A DNA stretch of 64,000 nt. Source: Nitrospirales bacterium. Lineage in GTDB: Bacteria; Nitrospirota; Nitrospiria; Nitrospirales; UBA8639. The notes under the pieces were generated by a model. That model was given only the letters and a program-made list of their open reading frames with translations. It did no database searches and was not told where the DNA came from. The stretch lies in assembly GCA_022828225.1 (NCBI GenBank), contig JAJEJG010000020.1:21686-85685 (forward strand), written 5' to 3'. The translations under genes and the position numbers were made by a program. The first letter of the stretch is position 1. Each line of letters starts with the position of its first letter. Of the stretch, positions 51,647-59,223 are shown piece by piece.

Positions 51647-53416
51647 ATGATGAATGCATCGTCCGGATTGAGGATTCCGTTTCCATTGGCCATTGGGCAA
51701 CGCCTGCTTGGCATGGTGGTCATCTTCATTGTGGCACTGGGTGCCATTCTGGCCTTCACCCACGACGCGTTGAAAAGTCTCGAGCGCGACGTGGTGGTGA
51801 TGGACGTGGCAGGGCGCCAACGCATGATGATTCAACGGCATCTGAACGAGGCGCTGTTGGCTTCCCATGGGATTCGAGCGGAGCTTCAACGCACGCAAGA
51901 GGTGCTTTTGCACTCCGTCGATGCCTTGCAGAACGGAGGAGACGTGGTCGTGAACCTGTACACCGACGAACGGAGCGCCATTCCCGCGGCGCCGACCGGC
52001 CGGATACGGGAACTCCTGGAAGAACAGCGCGCCCTGCTCGAACGATTTTTTGTCGACACCGGAACCCTGCTGCTCGACGACCCCGATCACGCCCCTTCCT
52101 CGGACTCGTTTGCCTCGCTCAACCAACTCCAACACGAACTTCAACTCAACGCCGACACCGTGTTCAAATTGTTCAGCGTCCATTCCCGCCAACACCTCGT
52201 GGATCTCCTGAAAAGCGAACCCATTATCGGCATCGCGGTCATTCTCTTGAGCATAGTCCTGGCCCTGCAGGTCGTGTCCACCAGCCGCCGGCTCGAACGG
52301 GAAATCGAGCAACGCAAAAAAGCCGAGGAGGAACGCGCCTTGCGCGACCGCTCGATCAATTCGGCGACCAACGGCATTCTCATTGCCGACGCCCGTCAGC
52401 CCGACATGCCGACGGTCTATTGCAATGCCGCGTTTGAGAAAATTACGGGCTACGCCACGGAAGAAGTCCTCGGCCAAAATTGCCGGTTCCTGCAGGGGAC
52501 GGACCATCAGCAACCCGGACTCGACGCCATTCGCCAAGCGATCCGGCAGGGCACCGAAGCCAAAGCGGAACTCCGCAATTATCGCAAGGACGGCAGCCTG
52601 TTTTGGAATGAACTCTACATCGCGCCGGTCAAGGACCCGCAGGGACGGCTCACGCATTTCATCGGGATTCAAACGGACATCACGCAGCGCAAACACCAGG
52701 AAATCGAATTGGCGAACAAGACCCGGGAACTGGCCCAATCCAACGCGGAACTCCAGCAGTTCGCCTACGTGGCGTCTCACGACCTGCAAGAACCGCTCCG
52801 TATGGTGGCGAGCTACACCCAGTTATTGGGGAAACGCTACCGGGGCAAGCTGGATCAGGACGCCGATGAATTCATCGGCTACGCCGTGGATGGCGCCACC
52901 CGCATGCAACGCCTCATTCGGGACCTGCTGGAATACTCGCGGGTCGGGGCGGAGCGTCAGTCCTTCGAGGAAACCGACTGTGAACTCGTATTCCAACAGG
53001 CCATGCAGAATCTCTCCGCCTCGGTCCGGGAACGTCGCGCGGAAGTGACTCATGATCCGCTCCCCATTGTCCGGGCCAGCCCGACGCACCTGATCCAGGT
53101 CTTCCAAAACCTGATCGGCAACGCGCTGAAGTTCCAAGGCGACGCCCCGCCCCACATTCACGTGGGGGCCAAGGCGCTCCCGGATGGATGGGAATTCTCC
53201 GTCCGCGACAACGGGGTCGGGATGCCGGGCGATCAACTCGATCGTATCTTTGCGATCTTTCAACGCCTGCACGGTCAAAGCGAATACCCCGGCACGGGGA
53301 TCGGTCTGGCCATCTGTAAGAGAATCGTGGGAAAATACGGCGGGCAAATCTGGGCGGAATCCGAACCCGGTCAAGGCGCGACCTTCTATTTCACCCTGAC
53401 GACGCCGCGGTTGTGA
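51647..53416 (+). CDS. LOV-domain sensor histidine kinase
   Basis: A 589-residue kinase preceded by AGGAGGG. Order: TM1 (~18-37), a periplasmic helical domain with AGRQRMMIQRH (PilJ/type-IV-pili sensor-like), TM2 (~193-211), a LOV domain (~235-346), and a kinase module with FAYVASHDLQEPLRMVASY (His378) and full ATPase boxes (FQNLIGNALKFQG, RDNGVGMPGD, GTGIGLAICKRIV). The LOV signature GQNCRFLQ (276-283) has the flavin-adduct cysteine, Cys279; Asn311, Asn321 and Gln342 are also present. So blue-light sensing is well supported. It heads a regulatory cluster. Confidence 0.92.
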   Translation: MMNASSGLRIPFPLAIGQRLLGMVVIFIVALGAILAFTHDALKSLERDVVVMDVAGRQRMMIQRHLNEALLASHGIRAELQRTQEVLLHSVDALQNGGDVVVNLYTDERSAIPAAPTGRIRELLEEQRALLERFFVDTGTLLLDDPDHAPSSDSFASLNQLQHELQLNADTVFKLFSVHSRQHLVDLLKSEPIIGIAVILLSIVLALQVVSTSRRLEREIEQRKKAEEERALRDRSINSATNGILIADARQPDMPTVYCNAAFEKITGYATEEVLGQNCRFLQGTDHQQPGLDAIRQAIRQGTEAKAELRNYRKDGSLFWNELYIAPVKDPQGRLTHFIGIQTDITQRKHQEIELANKTRELAQSNAELQQFAYVASHDLQEPLRMVASYTQLLGKRYRGKLDQDADEFIGYAVDGATRMQRLIRDLLEYSRVGAERQSFEETDCELVFQQAMQNLSASVRERRAEVTHDPLPIVRASPTHLIQVFQNLIGNALKFQGDAPPHIHVGAKALPDGWEFSVRDNGVGMPGDQLDRIFAIFQRLHGQSEYPGTGIGLAICKRIVGKYGGQIWAESEPGQGATFYFTLTTPRL

Positions 53417-53449
53417 ATTTTGAATTGCGGATTGTGGATTGGCATGAAA

Positions 53450-53605
53450 CTCGCGGGGAGGGCGGACACGCAGGTCCGCCCCTACGGAATTGACGTTCGG
53501 CGGTGGGTTGTCGGAAGAGCTGAACCCCCCTGCCCCCCTTATCAGGGGGGGCCAGAGAGGAACTCCGTCGTCCCCCTGATAAGGGGGAATGAGGGGGTTG
53601 TCTTA
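53450..53605. repeat. two palindrome families between kinase and sigma54 activator
   Basis: GGGCGGACACGCAGGTCCGCCC (53459-53480), same family as the pstB N-terminus, and a CCCCCTTATCAGGGGGG ... CCCCCTGATAAGGGGG pair (53534-53592). Confidence 0.75.
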
Positions 53606-53637
53606 ATGAAGAATTTTTGTGAAGGGCCGGAGCACCC

Positions 53638-55374
53638 ATGAACACGACGACCATTCTCTTGCTGGAAGACAATCCCGGCGATGCCCGCCTGATCCGGGAA
53701 CTCTTTCGCGACATCCAAGGGCGGGCCTTCACCATCATCACCGCCGAATCCTTCCGAAAGGCGTATGAGTGTTTGCAAGCCAACAGCGTGGACCTCGCTC
53801 TGGTCGACCTTTCCTTGCCCGACAGTCACGGGTTGGAAACGTTTCGTAAACTCGCGGAAGGCTACCCTTCACTCCCGCAAGTCCTCCTGACCGGGCTGAA
53901 CGACCGGGAAACGGCCATCCAGGCCGTTCGAGAAGGCGCACAGGATTATCTGCTCAAAGGCGAGGTGGACGGGCACGTCCTTCTTCGGGCCATTGACTAC
54001 GCCATCGAGAGGAAACGTATCCAGGCCGAATTGGAAACCGCGAATGCCCGGCTCCGGAAGAGCGCGGAGGATCTCCATTCCATCCTGAATCAACTGCACA
54101 TCGGGACGATTTTGATCGACCCAGAAGGCCGGATTCTCCATATGAGCGTGTCCGCCCTTCGATTATTGGGAAAAAACGAACCTATCCCGGAAGGCCAATC
54201 CTGGCAGGAAGCCGTGGAGTTCCCCGACCATGAGGTCCGCGGCCTGGAACGACTCATGCTGGAGGGCGAACGGGAAAGATTCGTCGTCCATTTCACGCCC
54301 CCCGGCCTCTCCCCACGTCGGCTGGAGATCGACATCCACGATGACCCTCGTGACGCTCGGGCGAAAATGTTCTTTCTGTATGACGTCACGGAAATTCACA
54401 CCCTCCGCAAACAACTAGAGGACAAATCCTCATTTCACGATCTCATTGGAAAATGCCAGTCCATGCAGGACGTGTACAGGCAGATTCGCAACCTCGCCCA
54501 AGTCGACTCGACGGTCATCATCGAAGGGGAAACCGGAACCGGGAAAGAACTCGTGGCCCGGGCCCTGCACAATTCCAGCCCGCGAAAGGACAAGCCTTTT
54601 CTCGCGGTGAATTGTGCCGGCCTGACGGAATCCCTGCTGGGCAGTCAGTTATTCGGCCACAAGAAAGGCGCGTTTACCGGAGCCAACAGCGACCACCGCG
54701 GATTTTTTGAATCCGCTCAAGGAGGGACGATTTTCCTGGACGAAATCGGCGACATGCCGGCGCCCGTCCAGACGAGTTTGTTGAGGGTGCTCCAAGAAAA
54801 AGAAATTACCAGGCTGGGTGAATCCCAACCGAGAAAAGTGGACGTCCGCATCATCTGCGCAACGCATCGTGACTTACAGAAGCAGGTAGACCAACAGGCC
54901 TTCCGGGCCGACCTGCTGTACCGCATTCGAGTAGGACGCATTCATTTACCCCCGCTTCGTGAACGCCGGGAGGATCTTCCCCTCTTGATTTGGGCGTTCG
55001 TCGGCCAATGCCGCCAGGCGATGGGAAAACTGTTCGTCCAGGATATCGGCGCCGATGCCGTGGGTCACCTGACCCGATATCCATGGCCGGGAAACATTCG
55101 TGAATTGAAAAGTGTGATCGAATACGCCGTGCTCCAATGCGAAGGGGACACCATCCAACCCCGGCATTTTCCTCCGGAATTGCTCGAATCAGCCGAACCC
55201 GTGCGTCCCGTCCCGGAACCAACCACGTCCGTCAAGGACCGGGAACATCTATTACGCGCTCTCAGAGAGGCCAAGGGGAATCGAGTCAAAGCCGCTCAAC
55301 TGCTCGGCGTCAGTCGCGCCACGTTCTATCGCTGGTTGGATGACTTGGATATTTCCAAACGCGATCTCTCCTGA
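53638..55374 (+). CDS. sigma54-dependent response regulator (receiver-PAS-AAA-Fis)
   Basis: A 578-residue enhancer-binding activator. Receiver (1-125) with acidic start [13 protein letters not shown] and Asp57. PAS domain (~145-255). Sigma54 AAA+ domain (~265-495) with Walker A GETGTGKE (297-304), the sigma54-contact loop GAFTGA (344-349) and [14 protein letters not shown]-terminal Fis-type [22 protein letters not shown]. Its receiver belongs to the same Rcp1-like class as the next regulator. It presumably takes phosphate from the LOV kinase and activates the two -24/-12 promoters downstream; that link is inference. Confidence 0.93.
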   Translation: MNTTTILLLEDNPGDARLIRELFRDIQGRAFTIITAESFRKAYECLQANSVDLALVDLSLPDSHGLETFRKLAEGYPSLPQVLLTGLNDRETAIQAVREGAQDYLLKGEVDGHVLLRAIDYAIERKRIQAELETANARLRKSAEDLHSILNQLHIGTILIDPEGRILHMSVSALRLLGKNEPIPEGQSWQEAVEFPDHEVRGLERLMLEGERERFVVHFTPPGLSPRRLEIDIHDDPRDARAKMFFLYDVTEIHTLRKQLEDKSSFHDLIGKCQSMQDVYRQIRNLAQVDSTVIIEGETGTGKELVARALHNSSPRKDKPFLAVNCAGLTESLLGSQLFGHKKGAFTGANSDHRGFFESAQGGTIFLDEIGDMPAPVQTSLLRVLQEKEITRLGESQPRKVDVRIICATHRDLQKQVDQQAFRADLLYRIRVGRIHLPPLRERREDLPLLIWAFVGQCRQAMGKLFVQDIGADAVGHLTRYPWPGNIRELKSVIEYAVLQCEGDTIQPRHFPPELLESAEPVRPVPEPTTSVKDREHLLRALREAKGNRVKAAQLLGVSRATFYRWLDDLDISKRDLS

Positions 55375-55398
55375 ACCGGCCCTCCAGTTGGCTTCTCC

Positions 55399-55431
55399 AT
55401 AAGACATCCATGAGACACGATAATAAGACAG
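55399..55431 (+). promoter_or_regulatory. activator-binding half-sites upstream of sigma54 promoter 1
   Basis: Three direct copies: ATAAGACAT (55399), ATGAGACAC (55410) and ATAAGACAG (55423), spaced 11 and 13 bp. The middle one is identical to the half-site in the 56285-56324 cluster. They lie about 80-110 bases before the -24 element, a normal enhancer position. Confidence 0.6.
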
Positions 55432-55506
55432 CCAACGAACTTTCGATGAACGGTATACACGCGTAACGTGTTGAATCTACAAGACTCATCTCTTCCGCCT
55501 GACCTT

Positions 55507-55521
55507 TGGCACAACCTTTGA
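55507..55521 (+). promoter_or_regulatory. sigma54 (-24/-12) promoter 1
   Basis: TTGGCACAACCTTTGAA: TGGCAC, A, four bases, TTGA. It matches the YTGGCACR-N4-TTGCW consensus except C to A in the -12. It lies about 60 bases before the Rcp1-like regulator. Confidence 0.65.
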
Positions 55522-55579
55522 ATACTCCTGAAGAATCAAGGAATGAAAACACCGAAGTCAGCCCCTCTGAGGATACTTA

Positions 55580-56023
55580 ATGAAGAAATCTCCCGTTATC
55601 CTGATCGTCGAAGACAATCCGGGAGACGTTCGCCTGATCAAGGAAGCACTCAATACGTCCTCCATCGAGCCCACCCTGTATTTTGTCCGTGACGGGCTTG
55701 AAGCCACGCGGTTCTTGGAAACAAGGATGCAGGACGGCTTACCACACCTGATGGTGCTCGATCTCAATCTGCCGAAGAAAAGTGGCTTTCAGGTGTTACA
55801 GTTCGTGAAATGCCATGAGATGTTGAAACGGATACCGGTGATTGTCCTCAGCTCTTCGCAAAGTCCGGAAGACGTCGCCAAGGCGTATGATCTTCACGCC
55901 AACTGTTACCTGACCAAACCGGCCAACTTCGAATCCTTTATCGCCGTGGTCCAGGCCCTGGAATATTTTTGGGTCCGGATCGCGAACCTTCCCTCCACCC
56001 ACCCCACGCGCTTGTCTTTGTAG
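55580..56023 (+). CDS. Rcp1-like single-domain response regulator
   Basis: A 147-residue receiver with no output domain. ILIVEDNPGDVRLIKEALNT is the acidic pocket; LMVLDLNLPKKSGFQVLQFV holds Asp61; VIVLSSSQSPEDVAKAY and CYLTKPANFESF follow, giving the Rcp1 subclass that partners phytochrome-type and other photoreceptor kinases. It may act as phosphate sink or protein-contact regulator. It is preceded by GAGGATACTTA and a sigma54-type promoter. Confidence 0.93.
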   Translation: MKKSPVILIVEDNPGDVRLIKEALNTSSIEPTLYFVRDGLEATRFLETRMQDGLPHLMVLDLNLPKKSGFQVLQFVKCHEMLKRIPVIVLSSSQSPEDVAKAYDLHANCYLTKPANFESFIAVVQALEYFWVRIANLPSTHPTRLSL

Positions 56024-56084
56024 GCACGCGATTCCTGCGACAGTTAGCTGCCGGGTTACGACGCGCTCACCTGACCTACCTGAT

Positions 56085-56265
56085 CGTCATCCCCGACCTG
56101 ATCGGGGATGACAAAGAAAGACAAAGAAAAAGGCAACGACATTCAATCCCCCGAACTGTCATTCCTGCGCAAGCAGGAATCCAGGGTCTTTCTCCTCACC
56201 AACAAAAAAACAAAAGACGCTGGATCCTCGATTAAAAATGTCGAGGATGACAGAAAAAGGCCCTC
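56085..56265. repeat. GTCATCCCCGACC-type inverted repeats
   Basis: GTCATCCCCGACCTGATCGG GGATGAC is a complete palindrome at 56088-56115; GTCATTCCTGCGCAAGCAGG AATCCAGG at 56157-56185 pairs with GACGCTGGATCCTCG...GAGGATGACAG at 56216-56252. 56024-56284 holds no gene. Confidence 0.7.
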
Positions 56266-56284
56266 TCACTCCGCTCTCTCCTAA

Positions 56285-56324
56285 GTGTCTCATCCGTAAA
56301 TAATGAGACACTTTATTGTCTCAT
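56285..56324 (+). promoter_or_regulatory. activator-binding palindrome upstream of sigma54 promoter 2
   Basis: GTGTCTCAT (56285-56293), nine bases, ATGAGACAC (56303-56311): a perfect 9-bp inverted repeat. A further TTGTCTCAT follows at 56316-56324. It lies about 85-120 bases before the -24 element. It shares its half-site with the cluster upstream of promoter 1. Confidence 0.7.
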
Positions 56325-56405
56325 CGCAAAACAGGCTGTTCTATTTTCTTGGCGATAATTTCTCTAACTCTATGAAATAGCTATGAAAATTCTCATCGAA
56401 AAATC

Positions 56406-56420
56406 TGGCACGCAATTTGA
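56406..56420 (+). promoter_or_regulatory. sigma54 (-24/-12) promoter 2
   Basis: CTGGCACGCAATTTGAT: TGGCACG, four bases, TTGA, the same -12 variant as promoter 1. About 95 bases upstream of the zinc-ribbon gene; it would drive the SUMF1 gene train. Confidence 0.72.
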
Positions 56421-56514
56421 TAGACACTGAGAGAGACAGAAAAACTCATCAAAGGGTCTCCGGAAGAAAACAGCAACTGGAATACTCACTGTTTAACCAA
56501 GAAGGGGTGCAGAT

Positions 56515-56799
56515 ATGGCGACCTCAAAAAACATCCAAAGCCAGGGGTTGGTCACAGTACAAGACAGGCACACGTGCAAGAGGTGCGGTGGACTGATGCT
56601 CAGGGAAGGCCTGTTCGATCTGTTCGACGATACGGGGCAGATGCGCCGATGGGCACGGCGGTGCGTGCAATGCGGAGATATCGTGGATTCGCTTATCCTT
56701 AAACACCGCATGGGTGAGGGGCTTCCGGCTCTCAAACTCCTGAGTCGCAGACGTTGGACGGGCGTCGAGGCTTTTGTCAGGAAGCCACTGCACGGGTGA
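56515..56799 (+). CDS. small zinc-ribbon-like protein
   Basis: A 94-residue protein with ATG after AAGGGGTGCAG. CKRCGGLMLREGLFDLFDD and RRCVQCGDIVDSLIL provide two Cys-x2-Cys knuckles, so a zinc ribbon is likely. The rest is basic (LKLLSRRRWTGVEAFVRK). No family with known function recognised. It is first in the sigma54-controlled gene train. Confidence 0.8.
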   Translation: MATSKNIQSQGLVTVQDRHTCKRCGGLMLREGLFDLFDDTGQMRRWARRCVQCGDIVDSLILKHRMGEGLPALKLLSRRRWTGVEAFVRKPLHG

Positions 56800-56848
56800 C
56801 CGTCAATTTGGAAAAACCGCAACACCTTCAACAAAAAGGAGAGACAGC

Positions 56849-57796
56849 ATGAACAAACATTTTCTGACACCAACCACGGGATTGTTAGTGGCTTTGACCT
56901 TGATTTTCAGCCCTTGGGCTACGGCCCTGGCCGCAGACACCACGAACATGGTCCTGATCCCAAAAGGTGAATTCACCATGGGCAGCAAGGACCACGGCGA
57001 TGAAATGACTCATCAAGTCGTACTGGATGGGTATTACATTGACAAATATGAAGTCTCGAACGCCAACTATCGGGACTTCATGAAGGCCACCGACCATCCG
57101 GCTCCGGCCTACTGGGACGACCCGCGCCTGAACAAGCCCGGTCAACCCGTCGTCGGGGTGAACTGGTACGATGCCAATGCCTACTGTAAATGGACGGGCA
57201 AACGGCTGCCCACGGAAGCCGAATGGGAACACGCGGCCAAGGGGCCTGACGGGAGCCATTACCCTTGGGGACACACCATCGACGCCACCAAAGCGAATTA
57301 TGGTCAAAACGTGGGAAAGACCATGCCCGTGGACTCCTACCCTGACGGGGTGAGCGGGTATGGAATTTATAATATGGCCGGCAACGTCTTCGAATGGGTG
57401 AGTGATTGGTATGATCCGAACTATTTCCGGGTCAGCGAGGCTTACAATCCCCAAGGGCCTTCCGACGGCTACGACTTTGCCAACCAGGGCCCCGTGAAGG
57501 TGCTGAAAGGTGGCTCCTGGCTGGCGCCTCAAACGTCCCTGCACACCAGCCACCGTTTCTGGAATCAGCCGGAGAACAACTCGTATGGAGTCGGGCTTGG
57601 ATTCCGGTGCGCCACGTCGGCAGGCACCGACTCCGGCGACGTGGTGAAATACGATTTCATGCACGCCCTCATCAGCATGGGCAAGGAGCAATGGAAGGAT
57701 GCGTTGGAATCGATCGATCAGGCGATCAAAGGCGATCCCAACAACGTGGAATACCAACAAACGCGTGACATCATCATGAAACAAATCAAGATGTAA
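56849..57796 (+). CDS. exported SUMF1/FGE-fold protein with C-terminal helical tail
   Basis: A 315-residue protein from the ATG after AAGGAGAGACAGC. It has a signal peptide (TGLLVALTLIFSPWATALAA). The SUMF1 fold is recognised by MVLIPKGEFTMGSKDHGDE, DKYEVSNANYRDFM, VGVNWYDANAYCKWTGKRLP, TEAEWEHAAKGPDG, YPWG, GYGIYNMAGNVFEWVSDWYD, LKGGSW and GFRCA. The paired cysteines of true formylglycine-generating enzymes are not seen, so a binding or maturation role (as in NirV- or PvdO-like proteins) is likelier than sulfatase activation. The last ~45 residues look TPR-like (ALISMGKEQWKDALESIDQA). Confidence 0.9.
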   Translation: MNKHFLTPTTGLLVALTLIFSPWATALAADTTNMVLIPKGEFTMGSKDHGDEMTHQVVLDGYYIDKYEVSNANYRDFMKATDHPAPAYWDDPRLNKPGQPVVGVNWYDANAYCKWTGKRLPTEAEWEHAAKGPDGSHYPWGHTIDATKANYGQNVGKTMPVDSYPDGVSGYGIYNMAGNVFEWVSDWYDPNYFRVSEAYNPQGPSDGYDFANQGPVKVLKGGSWLAPQTSLHTSHRFWNQPENNSYGVGLGFRCATSAGTDSGDVVKYDFMHALISMGKEQWKDALESIDQAIKGDPNNVEYQQTRDIIMKQIKM

Positions 57797-57804
57797 CGCG
57801 GCTC

Positions 57805-57833
57805 GGCCGGTGGGGAAAATACCCCCACCGGCC
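57805..57833. repeat. intergenic hairpin A (paired with 57965-57993)
   Basis: GGCCGGTGGGG-AAAATAC-CCCCACCGGCC: an 11-bp perfect stem with a 7-base loop, 8 bases after the SUMF1 stop. No T tract follows. Its sister downstream has the same stem and loop size with a compensated base pair. Confidence 0.75.
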
Positions 57834-57851
57834 AGAAACATGAGGAATCCG

Positions 57852-57956
57852 ATGAACACATTCGAAGCAACAGCAAGACACTACCTGAAAACCATGGGGC
57901 CGGTATGGCTGGCCACCGCGTTAAGCCTGGTGGCGGTACCTCTGCTCAGGCTGTAA
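57852..57956 (+). CDS. 34-residue membrane peptide
   Basis: MNTFEATARHYLKTMGPVWL followed by ATALSLVAVPLLRL. It starts at an ATG preceded by GAGGAATCCG and contains one hydrophobic C-terminal span. It sits between two SUMF1-related genes and between two sister hairpins. Too short for family assignment, but the ribosome site, position and amphipathic-plus-TM layout favour real coding. Confidence 0.6.
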   Translation: MNTFEATARHYLKTMGPVWLATALSLVAVPLLRL

Positions 57957-57964
57957 CGTGAATC

Positions 57965-57993
57965 GGCTGGTGGGGAGAATGCCCCCACCAGCT
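57965..57993. repeat. intergenic hairpin B (paired with 57805-57833)
   Basis: GGCTGGTGGGG-AGAATGC-CCCCACCAGCT: 10 pairs plus a terminal G-T. Compared with hairpin A, a C-G pair has become T-A, and both start 8 bases after a TAA stop. The compensatory change suggests the structure is kept. Confidence 0.75.
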
Positions 57994-58030
57994 TGAAACG
58001 CGAAGGAAGATGATGGAGGAGAGGCGGGTC

Positions 58031-58402
58031 ATGAAAATTTTCTATTGCTTAAGCCTGATTTTCATGGCATGGGGCATCACCTGGGGCGCGGGGCCGGGGC
58101 TGGCCGGCCACGCAGGATCTCATTTTCACCCACGGAGCCCTATGCAGGAATCGCTCTACCTGGCCGATAAGAACGTGGATGAAGCATGGGAGGCCTTCCA
58201 CCAAGCCGCGCTGGGAGGCACCCTGGCGTCACCGGCCATCCAGACGCAGATCGAACAAGCCTTGAATGAATCCCGGCTTCTGCTGGTCGATGCCCGCAAG
58301 GCCGCTCGGGACAACGACACGCGTGCCGTCTCCTTACTCACCGCACGCATCGGAGCAATTTCCACGCACATCAAAGAACAGAGTCGAAGGCAAAAACCAT
58401 GA
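58031..58402 (+). CDS. exported small helical protein
   Basis: About 123 residues from the ATG at 58031 (an upstream ATG at 58010 is also in frame). Signal peptide IFYCLSLIFMAWGITWGAGP. The mature part is helical (LADKNVDEAWEAFHQAALGG, QIEQALNESRLLLVDARKAA). It has His-x-His near the N-terminus (HAGSHFHPRS). Its stop overlaps the next SUMF1 gene (ATGA, 58399-58402). No known family. Confidence 0.75.
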   Translation: MKIFYCLSLIFMAWGITWGAGPGLAGHAGSHFHPRSPMQESLYLADKNVDEAWEAFHQAALGGTLASPAIQTQIEQALNESRLLLVDARKAARDNDTRAVSLLTARIGAISTHIKEQSRRQKP

Positions 58403-59223
58403 ATGCGATATTGATGACGACACTCACCATGTGCATCCTGTTGGGGCAGGTCGCCGCTTTCGCGGGCCCTCCCGTTCTCGCAAGGGACTCCGTTTCTATG
58501 GTCACTATTTCGGAAGGCAGTTTCATTCGAGGAAGCGGGGCGGAAGACGGGCGGGCCGACGAGCGGCCTCGCCGGACGGTTTATCTCGACGCCTTCATGA
58601 TCGACAAATATGAGGTCACCAATGCCCGGTACCTCAGATTCATTGCCGACACGGGACATAAGGAACCGTTCAACGTGTATGGCACGGGCTCCCTCTTCGA
58701 CGTGAAAGGCATCGGGAACTTCCCCGTGGTGCAGGTCACGTGGCACGACGCCGCGGATTACTGCCAATGGGCGGGCAAACGCTTGCCGACTGAAGCGGAG
58801 TGGGAAAAGGCCGCCAGGGGCACCGATGGGCAACACTATCCGTGGGGTAACGCGACGCCTTCGGCCCATCACGTGAATTATGATCGCGATTGGACGGGAA
58901 AGGGGACGCTGCTCCCGGTCGGCTCATTACCCGAAGGCGTCTCTCCCTACGGCGTGCACGACATGTCCGGCAACGCGCGAGAGTGGGTCCAGGACTGGTA
59001 CGCGAAAGATTATTATCAGGTCGCGCCGGACCGAAACCCCAAGGGGCCTGAAACCGGATTGCTCAAAGTCATCCGCGGCGGATCGTGGCACAGCTTCGAT
59101 TCCGACATTCGGACGGCAGCTCGTGGGAAAGGGGGGTTCGCCCTGAAGACGCATGGGACCGGCTTCCGTTGTGCCATGGACGTTCCGGCGACACCCCGAC
59201 CGGTGAAACGAGGTCAAGAATGA
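58399..59223 (+). CDS. second exported SUMF1/FGE-fold protein
   Basis: A 274-residue paralogue of the 56849 protein. N-terminal ILMTTLTMCILLGQVAAFAG is a signal peptide. MVTISEGSFIRGSGAEDGRA, DKYEVTNARYLRFIADTGHK, VVQVTWHDAADYCQWAGKRL, PTEAEWEKAARG, YPWG, YGVHDMSGNAREWVQDWYAK and GFRCAMD define the fold. The catalytic cysteine pair of FGE is again absent. It is coupled to its neighbours by ATGA overlaps on both sides, so stoichiometric production with the small protein and the SDR is likely. Confidence 0.9.
   Translation: MNAILMTTLTMCILLGQVAAFAGPPVLARDSVSMVTISEGSFIRGSGAEDGRADERPRRTVYLDAFMIDKYEVTNARYLRFIADTGHKEPFNVYGTGSLFDVKGIGNFPVVQVTWHDAADYCQWAGKRLPTEAEWEKAARGTDGQHYPWGNATPSAHHVNYDRDWTGKGTLLPVGSLPEGVSPYGVHDMSGNAREWVQDWYAKDYYQVAPDRNPKGPETGLLKVIRGGSWHSFDSDIRTAARGKGGFALKTHGTGFRCAMDVPATPRPVKRGQE

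Noticed and set aside
57805..57993. Two similar hairpins considered as a minimal CRISPR array
   Set aside because: Only two units, the spacer is a coding-like 130-base stretch, and no cas genes are present.
56849..59223. Calling the SUMF1-fold proteins formylglycine-generating enzymes
   Set aside because: The catalytic cysteine pair is not visible and no sulfatase gene is nearby.
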